Positions 31,074 to 41,021 of a DNA stretch of 64,000 nt are shown here, piece by piece. The position numbers and the translations under genes were made by a program. The stretch's first letter is position 1. Every line of letters begins with the position of its first letter. Origin of the DNA: an uncultured Chryseobacterium sp. GTDB lineage: Bacteria; Bacteroidota; Bacteroidia; Flavobacteriales; Weeksellaceae. Location of the stretch: assembly GCF_913776365.1 (NCBI RefSeq), contig NZ_CAJYMO010000272.1, forward strand, positions 1 through 64,000, in the 5' to 3' direction. A model generated the notes under the pieces. That model had not been told where the DNA came from. It searched no databases and saw only the letters and a list, made by a program, of their open reading frames with translations.

Positions 31074-31235
31074 AAGAGATTCTTATTCCGGGATTGGTAA
31101 AAGCAATACCGGTTGATGCCTGTACGCTCCGGCCGGCTTTCACATCCTGATAACCAGCCGTAGCATCACTTTACATTTATTTTTTCACCATACGCACTGA
31201 TTGGCGGGAAAATATCCCACCGATAAGGGTGTATA

Positions 31236-31427
31236 TTATTTCGACCTTCCCAGTAAATTCCCGAAGATAATTCCCAGTGCTCCTGCCAGCGGAAACAGGA
31301 TCAATACCAGGTAAGGCAATAGGCCTGCCCTATTTTTATACAGCACTGCAAAGGCATATATATACATGGCAGCCACCAGCACCGCAGCGGTTAAAAGCTG
31401 GAAAGCATTAATTGACAAAAAAATCAT
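31236..31427 (-). CDS. Small two-TM membrane protein (63 aa)
   Basis: Hydrophobic short ORF with two predicted TM segments; possibly PLDc_N-like. Confidence 0.55.
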   Translation of the reverse strand: MIFLSINAFQLLTAAVLVAAMYIYAFAVLYKNRAGLLPYLVLILFPLAGALGIIFGNLLGRSK

Positions 31428-31471
31428 GTCTGTGGTGTTTATTTTATTGGTTTATGTCTGCTGATTACGGC

Positions 31472-33958
31472 CTATTTGGTTCTGAAATCTTTAATTTCCT
31501 GGATCTTACCTTTAAAATATTCTTCTTTGTCCGGCGATTTTTTAATCAGGATCTCAAAGGCTTTAATGGCTTTGGTATAGAGTTTCTGTTCAAAATACAG
31601 ATTGGCCAGCGTTTCGGTCATCAGGTGCGAAATATCATCTCCTTTTTCCTTTACAACGAAGGTACTTTCATCTTTCAGCTGGCTGATTTTCGGATTGTTC
31701 TCAATAAAAGCCTCGATTACTTTGGCCTTGGTTTCCGTTTTCTCTTTCTGGATCTCTTCCGTCCGGTCTATTTTGAGCCAGCTCTGCCAGGTATTGATGA
31801 AGCCAGGCACGTTGCTGTCCAAAGGCTGGGTAGCGGCGGCAGAAACGGCTTCGAGCTTTTCTGCCACCTGTTCCTGCTCAGCCGGCACATCCTGATCTGC
31901 AGGCCTGCTTTTCTCTTCAGGTGTTTCCGGCTGGGCAATGGTCCATCCGGAACCAAAGAATGATACATTCATTACCGGCGCTTCTTCAGCAGGGCTTATG
32001 GTATCGGAACTTTCAGGCTGATCCTGCTTTTCAACCGTATCCCGTGTTTCTCCGGTCAGGGTTTCAAGCGGCTGTTCTTCCTCCGTAACAGCTTCTTTTT
32101 TATCTTCAGGAAATTCTCTACCGGAAGTTTTTTCAGTTCCGGTTTTTAATTCCGTTTCCGGCAGAATGGATGGGGCCGGCTGGTTGAGCAATGAGTCCGG
32201 CAGGTTGGATTGGAAGTTCATTGGCCTCCATGCGGAACGGGCCGCTTCCGTATCCGGCTGGTCTTTTACTGCCTCAGGTTCCTCAACATCTGCTTCATTC
32301 TGTCCTGAGATTTCTTCCGACGGGGTTTCTGATGAAGATTCCGTCTTTTGCGGTTCATGTGCCGAAGAAGTATCATCAGGCCTTGTTTCAGCAAAGTTGA
32401 TGTTGCTGTCTGCGGTTTCAGGCTGCGGCTGCTTATCCGTTTTCTCAGCAGCTGCCCTTTCCTTCATTTTCTTCTCTACTTCTTCAATCAGGCGGCGCAT
32501 CTCTTCCTCATGCTTATTGATGTTCGGCTGGATCGGTTCATCCGGTCTTTCTTCCTGAACAGGCGCCTGAATGTTTACTTCCGGCAGGAATGACTCCGTT
32601 CCGTGGAAACTGAGCTGCGATTCATCATGCAGGGTTTCCTTTTCCCCTGAAATTCCATCTTCACTGATGATCTTTTCCGGAGTGAAAAGAGCGGCCTGCT
32701 CACCTGCGTCTACAGATCTATCCGCAATGTTTTCTTCCCGGATCTGTTGCTCCGGATCCTCAGCGGCTTCAACGGAGGTATGAGGCATAAAGGATTCTGT
32801 TTCATGAAAGCTGAGTTCAGCATCACCGGGCATTTTTTCCGTATCTCCGGAGCCGGTTTTTCCTTCTTTGATAAGGGTTTCAGAAGTAAAGTCACCAACA
32901 CTGTCCGTTTCAGCAGATCTGCTGACTTGCTGTACGTCTTCCGCCCGGACATTTTCACCGGCAGCCGGTAAAGCCTCTTTTTCTTCTTTTTCGGCACTTT
33001 CAGCATCAGGATTAGGCGTACTTTCTTTGTAGTCTGTGCTTTCTTCCGCAACAGCTGAATTTTCAATTTCCGCTGTTCCAGACTGTGGCTCTTCATCGAT
33101 CCCGGCTTTCCTGCTATCCCCTGCATTTCCCTCCTGTTCCGCAGGTTCTTCAGGAACCGGTAAGGATTCAGTTTCCTCGGCGATTCCAGGATTGTAAGCA
33201 TTTCCACCGGATGGAACGTTTCCGGCGGCTGGTAAAAGCCCATCCTTTCCTTCCGTTTCTGAAATAGCTTGATCTGCCCTGTGATCCGTGCCAGCAAGAC
33301 CGGGATCTTTATCTTTTTCCTGTGGCAGGTCGTTTCCGGTCACAGCAGTCTGTGCTTCTTTATGTGGCTTTTGGGTAACAATAGAACCTGATTCCAGCGT
33401 GGACTCAAGATCAATGGTTTCAACATCCTGATCTGCCAGGAAGTCTTCTTCACCTTCGAAAAGGATTCTGTTCAGTTCGCCGTTGGCATATACCGGTTTA
33501 CTTTCAGTCCTAGGCAAGGGCGACAGGCGTTCTTCCTGATCAGACCCGTTGGATTTTTCTTCAGGCTGCTTATCTGATTTTTCCTGTATGGCAGCTGCAG
33601 CCTCCTCTCTGGCCAGCGGGAATCCTGAGATATTCGGTTTCCGGGCAGTGTCCTGCGTTTCTGTTCCGATAATTGCCTGTTCCGGTACATTCGCCGGCAC
33701 TGTGGTTTCAGGTTTAGGCTTTTGCCTGATTTTCCCATTGATCAGCTGATACAGGATTTTTTTATCCGTAGTATAGGCGGCTGTGGTAGAAAGCACTTTC
33801 TGGTAATTTCCCTGATCATACCGGTACACGCCATACAGATATAAAGCCCTGATGTTCTGAATATAGGGATAAGAATCAATTTCCTGTTTCAGGAGACCGA
33901 GATCTTCTGACTGAATATTTTTCGGGGCCTTTAATAATTCCAATACTCTTTCATTCAT
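31472..33958 (-). CDS. Large acidic low-complexity protein with C-terminal TPR-like segment
   Basis: 828 aa; ordered N-terminus, Glu/Pro/Ser-rich middle with internal repeats, C-terminal 'LYFEQKLYTKAIKAFEILIKKSPDKEEYFKGKI'. Confidence 0.85.
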   Translation of the reverse strand: MNERVLELLKAPKNIQSEDLGLLKQEIDSYPYIQNIRALYLYGVYRYDQGNYQKVLSTTAAYTTDKKILYQLINGKIRQKPKPETTVPANVPEQAIIGTETQDTARKPNISGFPLAREEAAAAIQEKSDKQPEEKSNGSDQEERLSPLPRTESKPVYANGELNRILFEGEEDFLADQDVETIDLESTLESGSIVTQKPHKEAQTAVTGNDLPQEKDKDPGLAGTDHRADQAISETEGKDGLLPAAGNVPSGGNAYNPGIAEETESLPVPEEPAEQEGNAGDSRKAGIDEEPQSGTAEIENSAVAEESTDYKESTPNPDAESAEKEEKEALPAAGENVRAEDVQQVSRSAETDSVGDFTSETLIKEGKTGSGDTEKMPGDAELSFHETESFMPHTSVEAAEDPEQQIREENIADRSVDAGEQAALFTPEKIISEDGISGEKETLHDESQLSFHGTESFLPEVNIQAPVQEERPDEPIQPNINKHEEEMRRLIEEVEKKMKERAAAEKTDKQPQPETADSNINFAETRPDDTSSAHEPQKTESSSETPSEEISGQNEADVEEPEAVKDQPDTEAARSAWRPMNFQSNLPDSLLNQPAPSILPETELKTGTEKTSGREFPEDKKEAVTEEEQPLETLTGETRDTVEKQDQPESSDTISPAEEAPVMNVSFFGSGWTIAQPETPEEKSRPADQDVPAEQEQVAEKLEAVSAAATQPLDSNVPGFINTWQSWLKIDRTEEIQKEKTETKAKVIEAFIENNPKISQLKDESTFVVKEKGDDISHLMTETLANLYFEQKLYTKAIKAFEILIKKSPDKEEYFKGKIQEIKDFRTK

Positions 33959-33959
33959 C

Positions 33960-34505
33960 TTACCAGTTCGCTACAATGTCGTTAAATATTTTATTGATGA
34001 TCCTGTCCGTGGCGATTTTCACCTGGGAACTTTCGATCTCAGACTGTGACAGGTTGCTGTTGAAAACGGCCTCGTCAGAATATGTCCTGTCAAAACTTAC
34101 TTCCGGATGCAGTTTATTCTCATAATGCACTTTTACCGTAATGGTCAGCTTGTTCTGCGATTCCTGCACCACGCCACCGGTACTTTGGTTAGTCACGGTA
34201 TTGGATCCGATGGTGGTAGGCGTAATGGAATAATCGGTAATTTCCCCTTCCACCAGGATATCCGGGTTTTCTTTGGTTCCTTTCAGTGTTGTCCTCTGCA
34301 GGAAACGGTTTTGGATATCCGTGGAAAACTGCTGGGACAACGTAGGGTTTACCAACGGCGCATTATTCGGAAACTCATTGATCTGGATGGTCTTTTCATC
34401 CGTAAGGGATGAACCGGTAAAACTATAGCAGGATTGCATAAGCCCGAGGCAAAACCACAGGATCCAGATTATTTTAGGCTGATATTTTTTATTTTTAAAA
34501 TCCAT
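33960..34505 (-). CDS. lptE: LptE family LPS-assembly lipoprotein
   Basis: 'SCYSFTGSSL...FPNNAPLVNPTLSQQFSTDIQNRFLQRT'; start MDFKNKKYQ at 34505. Confidence 0.85.
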   Translation of the reverse strand: MDFKNKKYQPKIIWILWFCLGLMQSCYSFTGSSLTDEKTIQINEFPNNAPLVNPTLSQQFSTDIQNRFLQRTTLKGTKENPDILVEGEITDYSITPTTIGSNTVTNQSTGGVVQESQNKLTITVKVHYENKLHPEVSFDRTYSDEAVFNSNLSQSEIESSQVKIATDRIINKIFNDIVANW

Positions 34506-35184
34506 TTTTCGTTCCAATTTCTTTTTCATCATGTTCGATCTGTTGCATCCCGTCTTCCAGAGCGAAATAAATAGCCACACGGGCAAACGGCATTGTAAAA
34601 AACAATCCGATACCACAGGCCAGTATACCCAGGTTGGCCAGTATGCTGACCACAAAAAGGAATAAAAACAGGGTAAGCCCATTGCCTTTGGTCATGATGG
34701 TTGACATTTTCCACGCTGTTTTAAGATCTGTAATTCCACCCAGGGAAATCAGGGCTGTCATATAGAAAGTTTTGATCAGCAATACAAATATGGCGACCAC
34801 CAGGAACAGTATATACAATACAAATATGATCCCGAATACAGCGGCTGCATTGCCACCGGTAGCTATAACCGGCAGAAAAATAAGCATCGGGATATACAAA
34901 GCGAAGAATACGCCTATGAAAATCAGCTGCAGGACGAAATATGGGATAAAATTATCGAAATTGAAGACATCGCCCGTATTGACCTGTTCTTTCCTGCGCA
35001 GCCCTCTGCAGTACCTGTAAAAATTCCCCATTGCCAGCAGACCGCAGAAAGGAATTAAGGACATCACACAGCATAACAGGAAAGCTACAAAGATATCACC
35101 GAAATGATCTTTCAGGAAACTGTATCCGCTATTGATGTATTCGCCCATTTTAAAATGTACGGGTCTTGCTTTTAATGTATTCAT
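34495..35184 (-). CDS. Multi-TM membrane protein
   Basis: 229 aa, six hydrophobic segments, operonic position before lptE. Confidence 0.8.
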   Translation of the reverse strand: MNTLKARPVHFKMGEYINSGYSFLKDHFGDIFVAFLLCCVMSLIPFCGLLAMGNFYRYCRGLRRKEQVNTGDVFNFDNFIPYFVLQLIFIGVFFALYIPMLIFLPVIATGGNAAAVFGIIFVLYILFLVVAIFVLLIKTFYMTALISLGGITDLKTAWKMSTIMTKGNGLTLFLFLFVVSILANLGILACGIGLFFTMPFARVAIYFALEDGMQQIEHDEKEIGTKNGF

Positions 35185-35193
35185 AGGTTTAAT

Positions 35194-36489
35194 TTATTCT
35201 TCCAGATTATATTGTTTTATTTTTCTGTATAAGGTCCGCTGCGAAATCCCCAGCTCATCTGCTGCCTTGTTTCTCCTGCCCTTATGTTTCTCCAGCGCTT
35301 TGATGATCAGATCCTTTTCATTGTTCTGTAGTGAAAGGGATTCCGGCCTGTGTTCTTCCACCTCAATGTCCTCAATATCCTCATAGCTGTCATCGGATCC
35401 TGAAATAATGGTGGGGTTCTGGATTACAGGATGATCACTTGCGGCCTTGTTTTCAAAATACAACAGGGAGCTGGGCGCAACATTCTGCTGGGCTTCAGGC
35501 GTATAGATCCTGTTGATCAGGTTTTTCTCCTGATTGCTGAGGTCTGCATTCCCCCGGTTCTTAATCAGTTCCGAAGTTAGGGATTTTAAATCATTGATAT
35601 CGTTCCTCATATCAAAAAGGATTTTGTACATGATTTCCCTTTCGTTTCCGAAATCGCTTTGTTTAGGGGAATTGGGGGTATTGACGACCATCGGAAGATG
35701 GCTTTCCATCGGGATATATTCTGCCAGCTTGTCTACGGTAACGTGCCTGTTTCTTTCAACAACGGTCATCTGCTCCACAAGATTTCTCAGCTGGCGGACA
35801 TTTCCGGGAAAGGTATAATTTTCAACATAATGAACGGCGCCCGGCTCCAGTTCCAGCTCAGGCATCCGGTATTTTTCGGCAAAGTCAATGGCAAATTTCC
35901 TGAATAAGAGATGAATATCGCCTTTTCTTTCCCTCAGAGGCGGCATATCGATCTGTACGGTATTGAGACGGTAATACAGGTCTTCCCGGAAGCGGCCGTC
36001 CTGGATGGCCTTCATCATATTGACGTTGGTAGCAGCCACGATTCTCACATTGGTTTTCTGGACCTGGGACGACCCTACTTTCATGAATTCGCCGCTTTCC
36101 AGCACCCGCAGCAGGCGGACCTGCGTCTGTAAAGGCAGCTCTCCTACCTCATCCAGGAAAATAGTACCGCCGTCAGCTACTTCAAAGTAGCCTTTCCGGG
36201 TGGCTGTTGCCCCGGTGAACGCCCCTTTTTCATGTCCGAACAATTCGGAATCGATGGTTCCTTCCGGAATCGCTCCGCAGTTGACCACAATATAAGGCTG
36301 ATGTTTTCTTTTGGATTCCGAATGGATGATTTTCGGAATAAATTCTTTCCCGACCCCACTCTCTCCGATTACCAGTACGGAAATGTCTGTGGGTGCTACC
36401 TGGATGGATTTTTCCAGCGCCCGGTTAAGTGCCGGAAAATTCCCGATGATTCCGAAACGGTTTTTTATATTCTGTAAGTCGTTGCTCAT
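35194..36489 (-). CDS. Sigma-54-dependent transcriptional activator without receiver domain
   Basis: GESGVGKE Walker A, GAFTGA, Fis-type HTH at the C-terminus. Confidence 0.95.
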   Translation of the reverse strand: MSNDLQNIKNRFGIIGNFPALNRALEKSIQVAPTDISVLVIGESGVGKEFIPKIIHSESKRKHQPYIVVNCGAIPEGTIDSELFGHEKGAFTGATATRKGYFEVADGGTIFLDEVGELPLQTQVRLLRVLESGEFMKVGSSQVQKTNVRIVAATNVNMMKAIQDGRFREDLYYRLNTVQIDMPPLRERKGDIHLLFRKFAIDFAEKYRMPELELEPGAVHYVENYTFPGNVRQLRNLVEQMTVVERNRHVTVDKLAEYIPMESHLPMVVNTPNSPKQSDFGNEREIMYKILFDMRNDINDLKSLTSELIKNRGNADLSNQEKNLINRIYTPEAQQNVAPSSLLYFENKAASDHPVIQNPTIISGSDDSYEDIEDIEVEEHRPESLSLQNNEKDLIIKALEKHKGRRNKAADELGISQRTLYRKIKQYNLEE

Positions 36490-36564
36490 AAGTAAAGTTT
36501 TAGATTATTTTTTAGCAGTTTCCTGCTGTCCGATTAATTTTTAAATAATTTCCTGTCTTAATAA

Positions 36565-36981
36565 TTAACCTATCGTGCTTAAATAATCTTTGTTTCTGAC
36601 TTTTGAAACTTTTGTTTTAAAATATAAATTCCGGGCAAATCGCTGCTCCCTGCTTTTTCTCTCGAAGTTTTTGAGAATGAGCGCATGTTCTGTACCAGCA
36701 GGAAGAAATGCTTCTGCTTTGTTTTTGTAAATGCAACCCTGTTTTTTGGCTGACAATATATTGGCGGCAGAATCTGCTTTTTCTGTATATCCGCATGAAG
36801 ACCTGTTGCTGGTTTCGGCAGAAGTCTGTGATTCAATCCCCGATTCCAGAATCTGACTGCAGAACTGATACAATACCCTGCACCTTTCCTGATGCAGAAC
36901 TTCTTTACCAGTCTGCGCGGAAATATTGCTGTATATGATCACCAGCAAGACTCCAAAACAGTATTTCTGAAATTTTTCCAT
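36565..36981 (-). CDS. Hypothetical secreted protein (138 aa)
   Basis: Signal-peptide-like N-terminus MEKFQKYCFGVLLVIIYSNISAQ; no recognised family. Confidence 0.4.
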   Translation of the reverse strand: MEKFQKYCFGVLLVIIYSNISAQTGKEVLHQERCRVLYQFCSQILESGIESQTSAETSNRSSCGYTEKADSAANILSAKKQGCIYKNKAEAFLPAGTEHALILKNFERKSREQRFARNLYFKTKVSKVRNKDYLSTIG

Positions 36982-37165
36982 TATTAATTATATCTGTTAA
37001 CTCATTTTTCCTCCTGTACTGTAATTGACTGAGGCAATATCAGCAGAAAGACCAAAGCTTTTTGTATCTCAGGGTCTCAAATTCCCAATCTAAGTCTCTG
37101 ACATTATCATGATAAGCCCAATGATAACAATACATTTTTTCCTGCTTTACCGGAACCAGACTTTT

Positions 37166-37318
37166 TCACTGAGCTTTTCGGAGATAAACCATTCTTCCCG
37201 TTTCATAACAGGCAAGCACAATGGTCCGCTTAAAGGCAGCAACAAATTTACCCCGGGTATCTTCGGGCAATGCGGAACTATTTTTTACAAGCGGTTCAGT
37301 CATTGGTCTTTCCGGCAT
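37166..37318 (-). CDS. Putative 50-aa small protein immediately downstream of miaB
   Basis: ATG 2 nt after the miaB stop; MPERPMTEPLVKNSSALPEDTRGKFVAAFKRTIVLACYETGRMVYLRKAQ*; not in supplied ORF track. Confidence 0.35.
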   Translation of the reverse strand: MPERPMTEPLVKNSSALPEDTRGKFVAAFKRTIVLACYETGRMVYLRKAQ

Positions 37319-37320
37319 AT

Positions 37321-38811
37321 TTATTTTGAAACCGTTTCCCCTAAAAGTGTGCCCTGGGTATTGTCAAAGACAAAAACATCCACAAGGTCACCGATCTTCT
37401 GTCCTTCCAGCACATCAAATACACAGACAGCGTTCTGTGAATTCCTGCCTTTCCACTGGTTTTTATTTTTTTTGGAAACGCCCTCAATAAGTACTTTATG
37501 GGTCTTCCCTACATAGGATTTCATCCGGTTTCTTGAGAGTTCCCCCTGTAAGGCAATAACTTCCGCAAGACGCCGCTGCTTTACATCAGCCGGAATATTG
37601 TCTTCCATCTTTTTATGAGCCGGTGTCCCCGGCCTCTCCGAATAGGCAAACATATATCCATAATCATATTCTACTTCTTTCATCAGGCTTAAAGTGTCCT
37701 GATGATCCTGTTCGGTTTCATTACAGAACCCGACGATCATATCCTGGGAGAAAGCAATATCCGGAACAATTTCCTTGGCTTTCCGGATCAGATCGAGGTA
37801 TTCTTCACGGGTATGCTGCCTGTTCATGGCTTCCAGCATGGCATTGCTTCCGCTTTGTACCGGAAGGTGGACGTATTTGCAGATATTTTCGTGCTTTGCA
37901 ATCATCCTGAACACATCCAGGCTCATGTCCTGCGGATTGGAGGTGGAAAACCGGATTCGCATTTCAGGAACGGCTTTCGCTACCAGGTCGAGCAGCTGGG
38001 CAAAATTCACAGCGGTTGCTTTCTGCATTTCAGAAGCTTTGGCAAAATCTTTCTTGGGACCTCCGCCGTACCAGAGATAAGAGTCTACATTCTGGCCCAG
38101 CAGGGTAATCTCTTTGTATCCGCTGTCGCGCAGGTCTTTACATTCCTGCAGAATGGAATGCGGATCCCGGCTTCTTTCCCTTCCTCTTGTAAACGGAACC
38201 ACACAGAAAGTACACATATTATCGCAGCCCCTGGTAATCGTTACGTAGGCAGTTACCCCGTTTCCGCCCAGACGTACCGGGTTGATATCGGCATAGGTTT
38301 CCTCTTTTGAAAGGATCACATTAATAGCATCCCTTCCGTCTTCGGTTTCTTTTAAAAGATTGGGCAAATCCCTGTAAGCATCAGGACCCACTACAAGATC
38401 CACCAGCTGCTCTTCTTCCAGGAATTTCGTCTTCAGCCTTTCCGCCATACAGCCAAGAACCCCTACCGTCATGTTCGGTTTTTCTTTTTTCAGGTTTTTA
38501 AACTGGGAAAGACGCATCCGGACGGTCTGTTCGGCTTTCTCACGGATGGAACAGGTATTCAGGAGAATTAAATCGGCCTCTTCCACTTTCAGGGTGGTAT
38601 TATATCCCTGTTCATTAAGAATGGAAGCGACGATCTCAGAATCTGAAAAATTCATCTGGCAGCCGTAGCTTTCCAGGAAAAGTTTTTTGGAATTCCCGTC
38701 TCTTTCTGCAACTGCAAAAGCTTCGCCCTGCTTTGTTTCGTCTATATATTTTTCCTGCACTTCGATAGATTTAAGGTTCAATGTTTGAGGCCCAAAGCGT
38801 ACGCTCTGCAT
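37321..38811 (-). CDS. miaB: tRNA-2-methylthio-N6-dimethylallyladenosine synthase
   Basis: UPF0004 Cys motifs, radical SAM CDNMCTFCVVPFTRGRERSR, TRAM domain. Confidence 0.97.
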   Translation of the reverse strand: MQSVRFGPQTLNLKSIEVQEKYIDETKQGEAFAVAERDGNSKKLFLESYGCQMNFSDSEIVASILNEQGYNTTLKVEEADLILLNTCSIREKAEQTVRMRLSQFKNLKKEKPNMTVGVLGCMAERLKTKFLEEEQLVDLVVGPDAYRDLPNLLKETEDGRDAINVILSKEETYADINPVRLGGNGVTAYVTITRGCDNMCTFCVVPFTRGRERSRDPHSILQECKDLRDSGYKEITLLGQNVDSYLWYGGGPKKDFAKASEMQKATAVNFAQLLDLVAKAVPEMRIRFSTSNPQDMSLDVFRMIAKHENICKYVHLPVQSGSNAMLEAMNRQHTREEYLDLIRKAKEIVPDIAFSQDMIVGFCNETEQDHQDTLSLMKEVEYDYGYMFAYSERPGTPAHKKMEDNIPADVKQRRLAEVIALQGELSRNRMKSYVGKTHKVLIEGVSKKNKNQWKGRNSQNAVCVFDVLEGQKIGDLVDVFVFDNTQGTLLGETVSK

Positions 38812-38881
38812 TCTGAACCCAACACGTTGAACAGATTAAGTCTGCAAAGATACAAAATATTGTGACAGAATGGCAGGAGAA

Positions 38882-39634
38882 TTATTTTGGTGCGGAAAAG
38901 CTCAGCGGAAGCCTGAACCGGTAATCCACAGGCTCCCCGTGAATTCTGGCCGGGCTCCATTTCTTTCTGAGGCTTTTTATCCCTTCAAGAACCCTTTCAT
39001 CAAACTCTGCATTACCCGAAGATTCCTCCATAGCCAGCTGATCTATTTTTCCTTCTTTATTAACCACAAAAACCACCACCAGCCTGAAAGGCTGATTCCA
39101 TTCAAATCCTCTCAGATCCACATGCCTGACCACCTCGTTCCGGAAATTATTAATTCCTCCCGGCAACCCTTCCTTTTTGCCAAAGACCGTTTCTTCTATA
39201 AAATTCTGCGGCAGGTAGCCTTCCTTATAGCCATCGAACAATGCATCCGGGAAAATGATAAATCTGGTTACTGCCGGCTTTTTAATCCCATCAAAAACAG
39301 CAGGTTTCCATTGATCCATATGCTTCAGGACTTCAAGGCTCAGGTCAAAAGCACATTTATTTTTCGTTATCAGCTCATTATTCAATTCATCCTTTACGTA
39401 TTTTACCGTGGCATCTTCATACACCACCAGCTTAAGGGTAAAAAATTCTTTCTTATTATCGCAGGGCTTTAACGATTTGTCTGTAACAATCTGATGAAAG
39501 TCTTTATAAAACTGCACATCGCCGCCTTCATAGGAATTCTGGCCCTTAGGATATCGGTCCATTATCTGTTGTGCGGAAATTTGCCATGAGAGAAGTATGT
39601 TCATGATGAACAGGACACGCTTAATGGTAATCAT
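38882..39634 (-). CDS. Secreted protein with TonB-C-like domain
   Basis: Signal peptide; C-terminal 'VVVFVVNKEGKIDQLAMEESSGNAEFDERVLEGIKSLRKWSPA'-type TonB pattern. Confidence 0.7.
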   Translation of the reverse strand: MITIKRVLFIMNILLSWQISAQQIMDRYPKGQNSYEGGDVQFYKDFHQIVTDKSLKPCDNKKEFFTLKLVVYEDATVKYVKDELNNELITKNKCAFDLSLEVLKHMDQWKPAVFDGIKKPAVTRFIIFPDALFDGYKEGYLPQNFIEETVFGKKEGLPGGINNFRNEVVRHVDLRGFEWNQPFRLVVVFVVNKEGKIDQLAMEESSGNAEFDERVLEGIKSLRKKWSPARIHGEPVDYRFRLPLSFSAPK

Positions 39635-39746
39635 AGGTATTAGAAATTAAATTAATTTTTATAACAAATCCGGAATTTCTTATATGGTTTATGCACCTTC
39701 CGTTTCTATTGATCATTTGCAGGCATAAAAATACGATAAAAATTAA

Positions 39747-39770
39747 AAACTCCGCACTATGGCGGAGTTT
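39747..39770 (-). terminator. Terminator downstream of the MFS transporter
   Basis: aaactccgc actatg gcggagttt. Confidence 0.7.
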
Positions 39771-39776
39771 GTTGTT

Positions 39777-41021
39777 TTAATGAGCAGCCTGTATTGCGGT
39801 TTGCTGATTTCTGCTTCCTGTTTCCTTCAGCAACAGCGAAATCAGGATGGCCAGTACAATTCCCGTAATCCAGAACAGGACCGAATGCTGGAAATGTTCC
39901 GTGCCGGGTACCGTGCCGAGACTTTTCCCGAACCATCTGCTGAAAACCGGACTCAGCAACGTTGTAACGCCGAAAGTAATAAAATTGATGGCTCCGGTAG
40001 CACTTCCCTTCACGAAATCCGGATTGGCTTCCTTGATTACGGAATAAGGGATCATAGCCGCTCCCGAACCCAGTCCCAAAATAAACATGCTTATCCTCGC
40101 AGGATAAAGTTCCGGAAGATAGATCAATTGCAGAAGACTGAGGATCATGATTACCGCTCCTGCTGCAAGAACAGGTTTCCGCCTGCCGATCTTATCCGTA
40201 ATAAAACCCAGTAACGGACACCCGAAAACCCATCCGAACGCCACCATGGCACTGGTTACAGCCGCCTCATGAAAAGCAAACTGCCGGTCTTTCTCAAAAA
40301 AGGCAACAGCCCAGGTCATGGCAAAAATGGTAGTCGGGGCAAAGAGCAGCCCGGAAATAATCCCGCATAGCCAGGACTGCGGATTCCTGAACACAATTTT
40401 ATACGGTTCAAGATACCCGACAGGCTTTTCTTCCGGGGATCCTTCTTCGTTCTTTTCCTTCGGAATTACGAAAAAGAGGCAGAATGCCGTAATAACGGTT
40501 GCTATTCCGGACCATAGCCAGAAGGTATTGATATTTACTCCTTCTTCCACCCATGGCCCGACAACGAATTGCCCTGCGGTACCGCCCAGCATCCCGATGC
40601 ATTGGGTCGCCCCGATAGCTGTTGCCAGGGATTTGGAAGAAAAACCTTTGCTGGCGAGATACACACATCCCGGGAAGGCAAAAGCACATCCTGCACCCTG
40701 CAGCAATCTTCCGGTAATCCCTGCTACCTGGCTTGAAGCCAAAAACAGAAGACATCCGACGCCCAAAATTAAGGTACCGATAAAAAGGGATTTTTTACTT
40801 CCGAATTTATCCAGCGCAATCCCCGCAATAAGGCTGCAGGTAGAATAGGTATAATAATAGGTCCCGACCATGCTGATGAGCTTCAGCTCTGTGGTATTGA
40901 AATTATCAACCAGTTGCGGAATCATGACTGCCGGAGCCGATCTGATGACATAATCCAGAAAATAGAATACAAGGCCGAAAACCCATGCGACGATATATAA
41001 CCTCTTTAATGATGCACTCAT
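39777..41021 (-). CDS. MFS transporter
   Basis: 12-TM pattern; GFITDKIGRRKPVL. Confidence 0.92.
   Translation of the reverse strand: MSASLKRLYIVAWVFGLVFYFLDYVIRSAPAVMIPQLVDNFNTTELKLISMVGTYYYTYSTCSLIAGIALDKFGSKKSLFIGTLILGVGCLLFLASSQVAGITGRLLQGAGCAFAFPGCVYLASKGFSSKSLATAIGATQCIGMLGGTAGQFVVGPWVEEGVNINTFWLWSGIATVITAFCLFFVIPKEKNEEGSPEEKPVGYLEPYKIVFRNPQSWLCGIISGLLFAPTTIFAMTWAVAFFEKDRQFAFHEAAVTSAMVAFGWVFGCPLLGFITDKIGRRKPVLAAGAVIMILSLLQLIYLPELYPARISMFILGLGSGAAMIPYSVIKEANPDFVKGSATGAINFITFGVTTLLSPVFSRWFGKSLGTVPGTEHFQHSVLFWITGIVLAILISLLLKETGSRNQQTAIQAAH

Noticed and set aside
31236-31427. SecG in the expected miaB-lptE neighbourhood
   Set aside because: The 63-aa sequence lacks SecG features (VLVQNPKGGGL); annotated only as a small membrane protein.
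32710-33297. 195-aa minus-strand ORF in another frame inside the 828-aa gene
   Set aside because: Lys/Arg/Pro-rich frame-shifted reading of a low-complexity gene; overlaps a well-supported CDS.
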